64,000 nt of DNA from Dielma sp000508965 (GTDB taxonomy: Bacteria > Bacillota_I > Bacilli_A > Erysipelotrichales > Erysipelotrichaceae). This document shows, one piece after another, positions 17,082 to 25,729 of this stretch; positions within the stretch are counted from its first letter, which is position 1, and the number at the start of each line of letters is the position of its first letter. Position numbers and translations under genes: made by a program. The notes beneath the pieces were generated by a model. That model did not search any database and was not told where the DNA came from. It saw only the letters and a program-made list of their open reading frames with translations. Location: assembly GCA_000508965.1 (NCBI GenBank), contig BAHV02000021.1, positions 124,001 to 188,000 of the forward strand, in the 5' to 3' direction.

Positions 17082-18461
17082 TTATTGAAGCAGCGGCATA
17101 AAATTTTGAGAATGTACATAGCCGATTGAATTACTTAATGAATAAGGAATGAAAACACCGTTAAATTCATGCAGCTCATGATTTTCATCAAGCACCGAAT
17201 CAACTTGAATTTTATACCAAAGTGAATTTCCGGATATCGATTCACCCTGTATTTCTTCTAATACAAGTACCGGCATATTAACGGCCGATGACAGCTGGCT
17301 GACTGCGGCTATTTGCGTTGACGCGTCTTTTCTAACATTCACAGCACCGGTATCGGTTTTGATCATAATTTTATATTTATTATAATCTTGACTGAAATAA
17401 TAGGAATCAACAGCATAGGCATAGCCAGCGGCTTTTTCACCCCAATAAGGATCAGAAGCATACATCACATTCAAACCGCTGCCTTTATCACCAAGATGGC
17501 TGCCGTGATAGCGAGTATCAAGAGCATCGAAAAATCCCCAGTTCAAATGCGCAGCCGTATATGTAAGCAGACAATCATAAACAGATTCATAAGTATCAGC
17601 GGCAGCGGTATTGCTGTCGACCGCATTATACCCGAATAGATTGTAACGATTCACTGCGAAATCACTGGTGCCAAAGCGACTCTCATTCATCGCAATCGCA
17701 TATATCAATAAGGCGTTGCAGCCTGATTCCTGCTGAGCGGCGATAAACGCTTCACCGGCATCAGCCAATACTGAAGCAGCGGCATAATCGGCTTTTTCAT
17801 GATTCAGCCAGTCATTCAATTGACTGCCGGTTAATGAGGTTGCTGAATGCATCGGCAAATACTGATAATAATTGTAAAATGGGATTGAATGGATGCTGTT
17901 TGACATCTGGTGATTATTCAAATCCGCTAAATATTGATCTAATGAACGATAAAAATAATGTCCGTCATAACTGTAAACAATCTCTCCCTGCTTCAGCCAT
18001 GAAGGCGCAGTGCAAAGCACGATTGGCATGTAAATTGGTTCATTCAGATTTGTACTAACCATATGGATCAAATTCTGCCGCTCATCAACCGTATAATAAG
18101 AAGGATAGTCATATCCCTGTTCAGACAGCTCGGCATTCTCCATTTTAATCCAGCCGCGGCAGCCGGCAAGCATAATTTCATAACGATGTCGCGACTGACT
18201 GATCAGCGCCGCATCAGCACCATAAGCATTATCGGCTGTGACATAGGTAAAAGGTGTTTCAGAGGTGCTGGTTTCATAGATGGGTATCGTAGCATCAACA
18301 GATACAAGACGGACGATCTGCGGATCGGTATGTTCAAAATAACCCTCAGATAACATAAAAAGCAGCGTTCCCATCAAAACAAAAGCCGCACAGATTACAC
18401 CTGCCGCTATTTTTCCCTTTTCAGTCAAACGGTAACGTTTTCTTCTTCTCTTTGCTGCCAT
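17082..18461 (-). CDS. Membrane-anchored endo-beta-N-acetylglucosaminidase with SH3-like domain
   Basis: A 459-residue protein. A basic N-terminus and a single helix (about 18-40) place the rest outside the cell. The region around 235-375 fits the glucosaminidase fold (PF01832), with the likely catalytic glutamate in AMNESRFGTSDF near residue 259 and the YNLFGYNA and YHGSHLGDKGSG segments. A C-terminal SH3b-like part (TDTGAVNVRKD) may bind the wall. It should cut peptidoglycan glycan strands. ATG at 18461 follows AGGGTGAA; the 22 codons upstream are unlikely. It is divergent from the GHL10-type hydrolase. Confidence 0.85.
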   Translation of the reverse strand: MAAKRRRKRYRLTEKGKIAAGVICAAFVLMGTLLFMLSEGYFEHTDPQIVRLVSVDATIPIYETSTSETPFTYVTADNAYGADAALISQSRHRYEIMLAGCRGWIKMENAELSEQGYDYPSYYTVDERQNLIHMVSTNLNEPIYMPIVLCTAPSWLKQGEIVYSYDGHYFYRSLDQYLADLNNHQMSNSIHSIPFYNYYQYLPMHSATSLTGSQLNDWLNHEKADYAAASVLADAGEAFIAAQQESGCNALLIYAIAMNESRFGTSDFAVNRYNLFGYNAVDSNTAAADTYESVYDCLLTYTAAHLNWGFFDALDTRYHGSHLGDKGSGLNVMYASDPYWGEKAAGYAYAVDSYYFSQDYNKYKIMIKTDTGAVNVRKDASTQIAAVSQLSSAVNMPVLVLEEIQGESISGNSLWYKIQVDSVLDENHELHEFNGVFIPYSLSNSIGYVHSQNFMPLLQ

Positions 18462-18646
18462 AAATTCACCCTTTTTATTTATTATAAGCAACAAACTGCC
18501 GCTTTCAAAGTCGTTCGTTAATTTCACATAATTTCACAAACGCTTATTTTATCAATGATGAGCTTGATTTGGAAGCATTTGGGAGAATTTTCTAATGAAA
18601 TTAGTGATTTGGTAGTGTATACTTGATGAGAGGAGGAAGTTTGAAT

Positions 18647-20143
18647 ATGGTAAAAAAACTTTTTAAAGGGTTCGTGGCAGCTTTAGTCATGCTGGCGGCA
18701 TTTAATGTTCCAACCGCCGTAAAAGCAGAAGATGCCATGACATCAAGAGCCGTCTGGGTCTCATATCTTGACTTTCAGCAATATCTGAAGGATAAGAATG
18801 AAAGTGAATTTAAATCAGCATTCACTGCCATCTGTGACAATGCCCTTGACAACAATCTGAATACACTGATTGTCCATGTGCGTGCGTTTAATGATGCAGT
18901 CTATCCGACGGCAAATTATCCATGGGCAGATTGGCTGAATTCAGAAATGAAAGATCCAGGCTATGATCCATTGGCGGTAATGATTGAGATTGCTCACCGC
19001 AAGGGATTGAAATTTGAAGCATGGATCAACCCATTCCGCGTTTCATTAAAGACATCTGAAACACAGCGTTTTGCAAGCTCAGAATACTTTAAAGATTTTG
19101 CGCAGGATGATTTAATTGAATATGACAATGACGGACAACATAAAATGATTTTAAATCCAGCGAGCAAGACAGCGCAGAATGCGATTGTCGAAGGGGTCAG
19201 AGAAATCGTTGATAACTATGATGTTGACGGTATTCACTTTGATGATTATTTTTATGTATCCGGTACATATGGCAATACTTCGCAGCAGGAGCGCAAGGAT
19301 TATGTCAATGCGCTTGTAAAACGTGTCTATCAAACGGTTAAGAATGCCGGATCTGAAAAAGTATTCGGAATCTCACCGCAGGGCAATCTGGACAATGACC
19401 GTGATCATGGTGCTGACATTGATACATGGCTGTCAACGGAAGGCTATGTAGATTATGTCATGCCGCAGATTTACTGGACGGATCAATACGGCACCAGTGG
19501 TACGACAACGATGTTCTCCGACCGTGCCAAAGCATTCAAAAATATTTGGACGAATAAGAACATTGATTTAAGAGTCGGCTTGGCACTTTATAAAGTTAAT
19601 GGTCAGGGCGGCGGTGACGCCGGCTGGGCATGGTCTTCAGACAATCTCGCAACACAAGCTGAAAAAGCCGCGGCTTTAGGTTACAGCGGTTATGCGTTAT
19701 TCAGATATGATCAATTAGTAGCCTTTGGTTCACAGACTGAATTAAACAATCTGAAAAAAGCTTTCGGCACGAATAACAATCAAGGCAGCGAAAAACCATC
19801 CGGCAAGAATGGCTGGGTACAAAGCGGCAGCACTTGGTATTATTATAAGAATGATCAAAAGGTAACCGGTTGGTTCAAGGATGAATATCAATGCTGGTAC
19901 CTGCTTGATTTTGTGACCGGTGAAATGCAGACTGGCTGGATTGCCGGTGACAGCACTCATTGGTATTATTTAAATCCAGCAAACGGCATCATGCAGACTG
20001 GCTTGAAAACGATTGACGGCATTCAGTATCTGCTTGAAAACACCGGAGAATTTGCCGGCAGTATGAAGCGTTCAGGGACATATACAGTCGGTATTGATAC
20101 TTGTACAGTAGCTCAGGACGGCAGTGTTATCAGCTGTCAATAG
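18647..20143 (+). CDS. Secreted GHL10-type glycoside hydrolase with cell-wall-binding repeats
   Basis: A 498-residue secreted protein. Signal peptide: about 28 residues ending VKA. The catalytic domain (about 35-370) matches the GHL10 family (PF02638, DUF187), with the start SRAVWVSYLDFQQYL, VDGIHFDDYFYV and VDYVMPQIYW; related enzymes act on de-N-acetylated or denuded peptidoglycan glycan. The C-terminal 110 residues contain choline-binding-like repeats (GWVQSGSTWYYY, GWFKDEYQCWYLL, TGWIAGDSTHWYYL), which attach the enzyme to wall polymers. ATG at 18647 is placed well after AGGAGG. Confidence 0.88.
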   Translation: MVKKLFKGFVAALVMLAAFNVPTAVKAEDAMTSRAVWVSYLDFQQYLKDKNESEFKSAFTAICDNALDNNLNTLIVHVRAFNDAVYPTANYPWADWLNSEMKDPGYDPLAVMIEIAHRKGLKFEAWINPFRVSLKTSETQRFASSEYFKDFAQDDLIEYDNDGQHKMILNPASKTAQNAIVEGVREIVDNYDVDGIHFDDYFYVSGTYGNTSQQERKDYVNALVKRVYQTVKNAGSEKVFGISPQGNLDNDRDHGADIDTWLSTEGYVDYVMPQIYWTDQYGTSGTTTMFSDRAKAFKNIWTNKNIDLRVGLALYKVNGQGGGDAGWAWSSDNLATQAEKAAALGYSGYALFRYDQLVAFGSQTELNNLKKAFGTNNNQGSEKPSGKNGWVQSGSTWYYYKNDQKVTGWFKDEYQCWYLLDFVTGEMQTGWIAGDSTHWYYLNPANGIMQTGLKTIDGIQYLLENTGEFAGSMKRSGTYTVGIDTCTVAQDGSVISCQ

Positions 20144-20261
20144 CCTATCAAGCTGAAATAAGCAAATTAATAGTATATAAATAGATTGTTTTCAGCTTAA
20201 TCGCTGTCAGCAGTCTTTTTTTATCATTGGTAATAGTTTGAAGCATGTAATCATTGACTGT

Positions 20262-20306
20262 TAAAAAAGACCCTCTCAGCAAATTTGCCGAAAGGGTCTT
20301 TTTATA
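20262..20306. terminator. Bidirectional terminator between convergent surface genes
   Basis: AAAAAGACCCT pairs with AGGGTCTTTTT across a loop. T tracts lie on both strands, between the GHL10-type gene and the 870-residue surface protein. Confidence 0.85.
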
Positions 20307-20331
20307 ACTGCTTTGGGGAGAGCAATTAAAT

Positions 20332-22944
20332 CTATTTTGCAGTACCGATGGCAATAACATCGCCATCGGCATTAACTGCCGTAACTGTAACGGCAGCAGC
20401 ACTATTGAGTGTGATACCTTCATTTTCTGCATATGAACCCAGTTTGACAACAATTAAACTGTTTACTTCATCCACGTAGTATTCCATTCCATATGAATTC
20501 AGCGGCTCAAAATTATCAGCTTCATATTCATCTGTGTATGCGACCATTCTCAGATTGCCATATTTTGAAGTAGTCAACGATAAATCTTCATTATTCAATT
20601 CAACAGCAATCATAACCGTACCATTATTATCTCTTGCATAAGCAGTATAAGTTACATGATACTCTGCAGCATTGTCATGTTTAAAATTATATTTTCCATC
20701 AACAAGTTTAACATCGAGCTGATCGATGTTTGTATAATTACCATCTTTAAGCTCATTATTTAAAGCTTCCATATCGTCAGATAGCTTACTGTGTCCAATA
20801 GCTGCAAATGGTTCTGCTACTTTGTATCCATTAAGAGTGCCTGTATTTACACAGTTCTCCACATTGATAACAAGCTTGTCACTGCTTGTGCCATTGCCTA
20901 AATACAAAGAGGCATAAGTAACATCCATATTCCCTGTATTTTTACAGTTGATAAAATTCAGATTTTTTGTTCGATCCACACCTACGCTCTTATCTGATGT
21001 CTGTATATATCCGCCGACATAGAATGAAACGTAAACATCACCTGAAATTCGTTTAAAGCTGATGTTATTTTCTATATCTTTAAAAGTCGTATTGAAAGCT
21101 CCAGAGTGGGTGATAAACGCCGATTCATTATTATCATTATTTGTTACCTCAACTGTACCGCCATTTACCGTAATCGAATCAAACAAAATGGTATTTTCAT
21201 TGATAGCCGACTCATAAGTTTTATCATTGCCGCTGCCTTGAATTACATTCATATTAGCAGCTTCAACCATTGCCAATATGCCTTGACTGCCATGTTCAAT
21301 CGTGAAGTTTTTAAATGCCGCATCACCATAGGTGCTCTCTGTAAACCAAGCATATCCAGTATTACCGGCTTTATTTTTTATACTTGAATCTACATCCGGC
21401 AATGTAATCGTGTGACCGTCACCGTCAAATACACCTGTAAATGTCAGCATTTCAACATGACCATCAGGAATTACAATGTCAGAAATCAGTTTATAATGAT
21501 AACCGGCAGCTGTACTGAAATGATCGCCGATTTTAGTAATTTGCTCTGAAGATTCTATCAAATATGGATATGTTTCACTGCCATTACCGCCGGCAAAATC
21601 AACACTTGTAAGAATCAAGGTTAAAGTCATGCTTTTTCTTACTTTAGTATTAAAATCAAAGGGTCTGCCATCTGCTGTTACCCACTTATATTCATACCCT
21701 TCTGGAGCATCCGCCGGTTTTGAAGGTTCAGTAATCACAGCGCCGCTGCTCACGCTAACAGCAGCAGGTGCATCAAATGAAATAGAGCTATCTACTGCAT
21801 AAGTTATTGTATACGTACTCACACTTGAGCCGCCTGATGTACTGCCACCAGTGCTTGGTTTATTTTCTTCCGGTGCTTCAGTAACATCATCACCCTTAAC
21901 AACATCTTTGATGATCGTATCCTTACCGGCTTCAACACCATCCGCATTCGCTTCTACCTTATTGACGGTTCCCTTACCTTCAATACTGACTGGTGCGTCT
22001 GCCGTTAAAGTGCCGACTGTACTTCCCTTTGCTACTTCTACGGTTGTATCCTTCGCCGATTCTGTCACTGTGACGTTCTTTACATCTGCATTGACTTTGA
22101 CATCTGTTTCAGCTTTTACTTCTAGGTTCTCTACCGGCGCCTGAATATCTAGTGATGCATAGGTTCGTGCCGTTACCTCTTCTGCCGGTACTTCGATCAC
22201 AACCTCACCTTTTGTGGTTGACTGTACTTCGATCTTTGCGACCTCACCCTTATATTCTTTATCAGGTGTTACTTTCGCTGTTTCTTCCAGTATGATATTC
22301 TTTACTTCGGTATTCTTGGATAAGACAACCTCCGCATTTCTTGTCTGTGTGCTGATCGTAGCTACTGATGAATCGATCAACGTTACTTTCCCGGCTGTTT
22401 CATTGTCACCAATGAGTACCAGCTTTCCTTTTACAGTAACGCCCTTTAACTCTAATTCCTTAGCTGCCGTTACATCTACATATAAATTGCCTTCTACGGT
22501 TGTCCCCTCCACTGTACTTGCATCTGTTAATACCACTGAATTCGATTCACCTAAAGGAATCGCTTTTCCGTCAGCATTCAGCTCATAGCCATCCTTGACA
22601 TAGTCCTTAGCCATGACACCGGTACCTTTAATATAATAGCGGGCACCATTGTCCTCGATCCATGCATCTGCCTGCATGACACCGGATTCACCCATGAAAT
22701 ACCAATGTTCATTGGATGCGATCCAGCCTGTACGCATTGCACCATTGGCATCAAAGGCATACCAGCAGTTACCTTCTTTGATCCAGCCGACAGCTTTACT
22801 GCCATCTGCTTTTACATAAGACCATGTACCATTGCTGTTCACCCATTGTGAATCAGCGGCTTTGACAGGCATTGACGCTGTACAAAGCATTGCAGCTACG
22901 GCTAAAGCAGTCATCGCTGACTTCGTTTTACAATTTGATTTCAT
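20332..22944 (-). CDS. Large secreted surface protein: wall-binding repeats, beta-strand-repeat region and GLUG-like domain
   Basis: An 870-residue secreted protein. Signal peptide: about 29 residues ending VKA. Cell-wall-binding repeats come first (about 32-120: WSYVKADGSKAVGWIKEG, AMRTGWIASNEHWYF). A long repetitive region of short valine-rich strands follows (about 135-350), probably a beta-solenoid. Next come a Gly/Ser hinge (GGSTSGGSS), an InlB-type small repeat (about 380-450), and a C-terminal beta-helix region with a GLUG-like start (FTGVFDGDGHTITLPD). This suggests an adhesin or matrix-binding protein; the ligand is unknown. ATG has GGGGAGG before it. The promoter/leader is shared with the next surface gene. 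Confidence 0.8.
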   Translation of the reverse strand: MKSNCKTKSAMTALAVAAMLCTASMPVKAADSQWVNSNGTWSYVKADGSKAVGWIKEGNCWYAFDANGAMRTGWIASNEHWYFMGESGVMQADAWIEDNGARYYIKGTGVMAKDYVKDGYELNADGKAIPLGESNSVVLTDASTVEGTTVEGNLYVDVTAAKELELKGVTVKGKLVLIGDNETAGKVTLIDSSVATISTQTRNAEVVLSKNTEVKNIILEETAKVTPDKEYKGEVAKIEVQSTTKGEVVIEVPAEEVTARTYASLDIQAPVENLEVKAETDVKVNADVKNVTVTESAKDTTVEVAKGSTVGTLTADAPVSIEGKGTVNKVEANADGVEAGKDTIIKDVVKGDDVTEAPEENKPSTGGSTSGGSSVSTYTITYAVDSSISFDAPAAVSVSSGAVITEPSKPADAPEGYEYKWVTADGRPFDFNTKVRKSMTLTLILTSVDFAGGNGSETYPYLIESSEQITKIGDHFSTAAGYHYKLISDIVIPDGHVEMLTFTGVFDGDGHTITLPDVDSSIKNKAGNTGYAWFTESTYGDAAFKNFTIEHGSQGILAMVEAANMNVIQGSGNDKTYESAINENTILFDSITVNGGTVEVTNNDNNESAFITHSGAFNTTFKDIENNISFKRISGDVYVSFYVGGYIQTSDKSVGVDRTKNLNFINCKNTGNMDVTYASLYLGNGTSSDKLVINVENCVNTGTLNGYKVAEPFAAIGHSKLSDDMEALNNELKDGNYTNIDQLDVKLVDGKYNFKHDNAAEYHVTYTAYARDNNGTVMIAVELNNEDLSLTTSKYGNLRMVAYTDEYEADNFEPLNSYGMEYYVDEVNSLIVVKLGSYAENEGITLNSAAAVTVTAVNADGDVIAIGTAK

Positions 22945-22970
22945 TTTTTTACCTCCCCAGGTATTGAAAA

Positions 22971-23000
22971 GTGTCTTTCAAAGTATACTTTCAGTCACGA
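22971..23000. promoter_or_regulatory. Palindromic element 1 (leader of the 870-residue surface gene)
   Basis: An imperfect 30-bp palindrome centred on GTATAC (22983-22988) with GTGTCTTTCAAAGTATACTT on the left and a degenerate right arm. It is one of four related elements in this region, placed 27 bp upstream of the start codon and so within the transcribed leader. Confidence 0.5.
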
Positions 23001-23094
23001 TTGAAAAATTCATAAATCGTCTTTAAAAATGCATAAAAAGACTGTTTTTGCTTTACAAATAGTCATAAAATACCTATAATTAAAGAGAAATACA
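23001..23094 (-). promoter_or_regulatory. Promoter/leader block of the 870-residue surface gene
   Basis: The minus-strand block contains a -10-like TTATAG at 17-18 bp from a TCGAGA that lies inside palindromic element 2. Downstream is a segment ATGACTATTTGTAAAGC that closely resembles GTGACATTTGTAAAACG at the same place before the next surface gene. A GTCTTT/AAAGAC hairpin can form further along the leader. Confidence 0.45.
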
Positions 23095-23124
23095 GTGTCT
23101 CGAAAAGTATACTTTTTGAGACAC
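23095..23124. promoter_or_regulatory. Palindromic element 2 (overlaps -35 of the 870-residue surface gene)
   Basis: A 30-bp palindrome with outer arms GTGTCTC and GAGACAC and centre AAAAGTATACTTTT, nearly perfect. It lies between the end of one surface gene (23250) and the start of the other (22944). Confidence 0.65.
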
Positions 23125-23202
23125 TTTTCGATTTGCTATTTCAATCATATGATTCGGTATTCCAAAATATATATTGATTCATTAATATGCATTACAATCA
23201 TT

Positions 23203-23240
23203 TAAAGGATCTTCAGCATATTTATGCATAAAGACCCTTT
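23203..23240 (-). terminator. Hairpin after the 686-residue surface gene, possible terminator
   Basis: The minus strand can pair AAAGGGTCTT with AGATCCTTT across TATGCATAAATATGC, shortly after the stop at 23250. No clear T tract follows, so termination is uncertain. Confidence 0.35.
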
Positions 23241-23249
23241 AGATATTTT

Positions 23250-25310
23250 TTACTCTTGATAATTTGCTACATATTCAGGATCTGAATAAATCGGACTCCA
23301 ATAAATTCCCAATTCGTTGATCCAACAACCGTCTACCCACTGATTTCTCAGCATCTTTCCTTCTTCATCAAAGTAATACCATCTGCCGTTATCTGTTGCA
23401 TGCCATGTGTTACTGATATATGAATAGTTATCAAAGAAATACCAATCATTATAATGGGCCTGCCAGTATTCATATTTAGCACTGAAATCAGGATTGAAAT
23501 AATACCAGTTTCCTTCTGTATCCTTCCATGATCTGACTAACTTACCATTTTCATCAGCTAAGTAAACCTTATAGTCACTGCCATATTGTTTTTTGAAATC
23601 TCCGGTTGGTAAAGTTTCCACTAATTTACCTTTGCTGTCGATTACGATCCATTCCCCTTTAGCAACACTGCCGTCAGGTTTAGCATAATATGCCTTATAC
23701 TCTGAATCTTCTAATTCTGTCAGCTTACCTGGAGCAACGGTATCGACTAATTTTTCTTTTTCATTAACAATAACGAAACCATTCTCCACAGGTTTGCCTT
23801 TATTATAGAAATAAGTTTCTCCCTTTTTCTTTACAAAACCTGTTGAAGGAGCTGATGAACTAGAGGAAGAAGTAGATTTCCACACAGCCGTAAGCGTTAC
23901 ATCTCCTTCAGGAATCGTATAATCACTGCCAGGTGCATATGTATTTACACCATCACTCCAACCTAAGAATTCATAACCATCCCGTTTAATCACCGGTAAC
24001 TTGATGGCATCACCCTTAATTTCAAGCTGCGGTTCTAAAGTTTTATCCGTACCTGTTACAAACGTGAGCTCCTTCGCATTCGTTTCACGTCCGATTTTGA
24101 TTGTATTGTCTTCTTTAATAAGCTTTGTATTTCTTAATAAGCCTATGCCTTTAAATTCATCACCTTCAGCAGTAATTGTAACGCCGTCAGCAGCTTCAGC
24201 AACTACTGTACCAATCGCATTAATTTCAGGCTCCATTGTGAAAGCTGTGAAAGCATAATTCTTATCGATATACTTAACTGTTTCACCCTCATACAAAGAA
24301 ACCTTGCCATTATCTTTAGTGTTAAAGCCAGCTATTTCTATTGTAGTTCTTGAATCTTTGGCTGCGGCTTCATTCGTTTTTAATGTACCATATAAATCAG
24401 AACTTGCTAATTTGTAATTTACATTACCATCAATGGTCGCTTCTGAAGCATCAATATTATAAAATATATATCTAAGGCCGGAATTTCGGATCAATATTTC
24501 AAAATCACCATTAATTATAGTTCCGCTGCCGCCAGCATAAGCCCCTCCGGATTTAGGAGTATAATAACTGTCTCCGAATACACCTGATGTCGTATTTTCA
24601 TTATTTGACGTTATGACTACATTCCCGGTGATTGTAGTATCCGCTTCTTTAGAGCCGCCATAAACTTCATTTAAAATCATTTCACCAGCTAAGTTCATCG
24701 TAATGCTGCCATCCCATGTACCAGCCCCTGCTCCTTCGATATATCCTATTTCTCCTTCATCAGCTAAAGTATTTAATAGGAAATCACCTGTTTGACTGCA
24801 TGAATCGGTCGAGCCTGCAATTCCTGCTAATGTTGCCCCTTGTCTGATCGTAACTAATAGATCACCGTTATGTTCGGTATAACTGTTTTCAAAATCTCCG
24901 ATGGCATAAACAGTTACTTCACTTAAGTCATAACCATTCTTGGCACTTCCTTGAATACCAGTAGCCCCATAACTTCCTAAATCTATCTCTGTATCTATAC
25001 TTTTATCGATTTTACCATTTTTATTAACATCAAGATATACTTTAGTCCAGCTATTATCTGCTGCTCCGATAACAGTAAAAATCACTGCGTTGCCATGCAG
25101 CAGTAATTTGGCTGGTGTCTCATTAAAATCCTCATCCCAACCAGCTGGGATAAGCTCAACATCACCTTCAGGGTTAATGACTAATTCACTGATCTCATCT
25201 GCTAAACTCTTTTCCTCTGCCTTAATTTCAAGGCCAAAATTAGAACCTGCCATTAAAGACAGAGCCATACTGAAAGCCGCAAAACCACTTACAACTTTTC
25301 TTATTTTCAT
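23250..25310 (-). CDS. Large secreted surface protein with InlB-type repeat and C-terminal wall-binding repeats
   Basis: A 686-residue secreted protein. Signal peptide: MKIRKVVSGFAAFSMALSL and onward to about residue 32. The central part (about 40-420) is Gly/Thr-rich beta structure without a named family. A Listeria-Bacteroides (InlB B) repeat follows (GYEFLGWSDGVNTYAPGS, VTLTAVWK, about 450-485), then a Ser-rich hinge and choline-binding-like repeats to the end (NWYYFNPDF, WYFFDNYSYISNTWHA, RWYYFDEEGKM). It is probably an adhesin held by wall polymers. ATG at 25310 has AGAGGAAAAC before it. Unlike the neighbouring 870-residue protein, its wall-binding repeats are C-terminal. It has a 250-base leader with two palindromic elements. 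Confidence 0.8.
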   Translation of the reverse strand: MKIRKVVSGFAAFSMALSLMAGSNFGLEIKAEEKSLADEISELVINPEGDVELIPAGWDEDFNETPAKLLLHGNAVIFTVIGAADNSWTKVYLDVNKNGKIDKSIDTEIDLGSYGATGIQGSAKNGYDLSEVTVYAIGDFENSYTEHNGDLLVTIRQGATLAGIAGSTDSCSQTGDFLLNTLADEGEIGYIEGAGAGTWDGSITMNLAGEMILNEVYGGSKEADTTITGNVVITSNNENTTSGVFGDSYYTPKSGGAYAGGSGTIINGDFEILIRNSGLRYIFYNIDASEATIDGNVNYKLASSDLYGTLKTNEAAAKDSRTTIEIAGFNTKDNGKVSLYEGETVKYIDKNYAFTAFTMEPEINAIGTVVAEAADGVTITAEGDEFKGIGLLRNTKLIKEDNTIKIGRETNAKELTFVTGTDKTLEPQLEIKGDAIKLPVIKRDGYEFLGWSDGVNTYAPGSDYTIPEGDVTLTAVWKSTSSSSSSAPSTGFVKKKGETYFYNKGKPVENGFVIVNEKEKLVDTVAPGKLTELEDSEYKAYYAKPDGSVAKGEWIVIDSKGKLVETLPTGDFKKQYGSDYKVYLADENGKLVRSWKDTEGNWYYFNPDFSAKYEYWQAHYNDWYFFDNYSYISNTWHATDNGRWYYFDEEGKMLRNQWVDGCWINELGIYWSPIYSDPEYVANYQE

Positions 25311-25456
25311 GTGTTTTCCTCTTTTCATTTATTCCCATTAATTTACACAAATATCAAAACGCACTTAATATATTTACAATTATCCCTCTTTTCATACAAA
25401 CCCAATGATTATGGAGCATCGGCTAATTGTAATAAATACTCCATGCTAAAATAAAA

Positions 25457-25486
25457 CTGTCTTACAAGGTATACCTTATAAGACAG
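25457..25486. promoter_or_regulatory. Palindromic element 4, possible leader attenuator
   Basis: A 30-bp palindrome with arms CTGTCTTA / TAAGACAG and centre AAGGTATACCTT. In the minus-strand transcript it would form a long hairpin followed directly by TTTTATTTT, so it could be a protein-binding site or an intrinsic terminator in the leader of the 686-residue surface gene. Confidence 0.55.
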
Positions 25487-25570
25487 CATAAAAAGCACTA
25501 AAAATATACAAAATATGGTAAAAATCGTTTTACAAATGTCACAAAAAGACTTATAATATAAGAAAATAAA
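25487..25570 (-). promoter_or_regulatory. Promoter/leader block of the 686-residue surface gene
   Basis: The minus-strand TTGAGA at the edge of palindromic element 3 and TTATAA 17 bp later form a promoter. Downstream GTGACATTTGTAAAACG matches the equivalent block of the other surface gene. Confidence 0.5.
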
Positions 25571-25600
25571 GTGTCTCAAAAAGTATACATTATGCAACAA
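25571..25600. promoter_or_regulatory. Palindromic element 3 (overlaps -35 of the 686-residue surface gene)
   Basis: The left arm GTGTCTCAAAAAGTATAC is almost identical to element 2; the right arm is degenerate (ATTATGCAAC). The centre GTATAC is at 25583-25588. Confidence 0.55.
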
Positions 25601-25655
25601 GTTATCATAATGTGATTTTAGCAATGACTGAAATCAGCCACATTTACACATAAAC

Positions 25656-25707
25656 TAAAAAAGCTGAATAAAGGTCAACGATCTGCTGTACCTTATTCAG
25701 CTCTTTT
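25656..25707. terminator. Bidirectional terminator after the MATE gene
   Basis: AAGCTGAATAAAGG pairs with CCTTATTCAGCT (25661-25702), with T tracts on both strands. It probably ends the minus-strand MATE transcript. Confidence 0.8.
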
Positions 25708-25729
25708 TAATTCAATAAAAAATGCTTAA

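Noticed and set aside
18600..18646. GTATAC near the GHL10-type hydrolase start as a fifth member of the palindrome family
   Set aside because: Only the central six bases match; the GTGTCTC/GAGACAC arms are absent.
22971..25600. Palindromic elements as a CRISPR array or transposon ends
   Set aside because: Only four copies, irregular spacing, unique gene sequence between them, no transposase and no target-site duplication visible.
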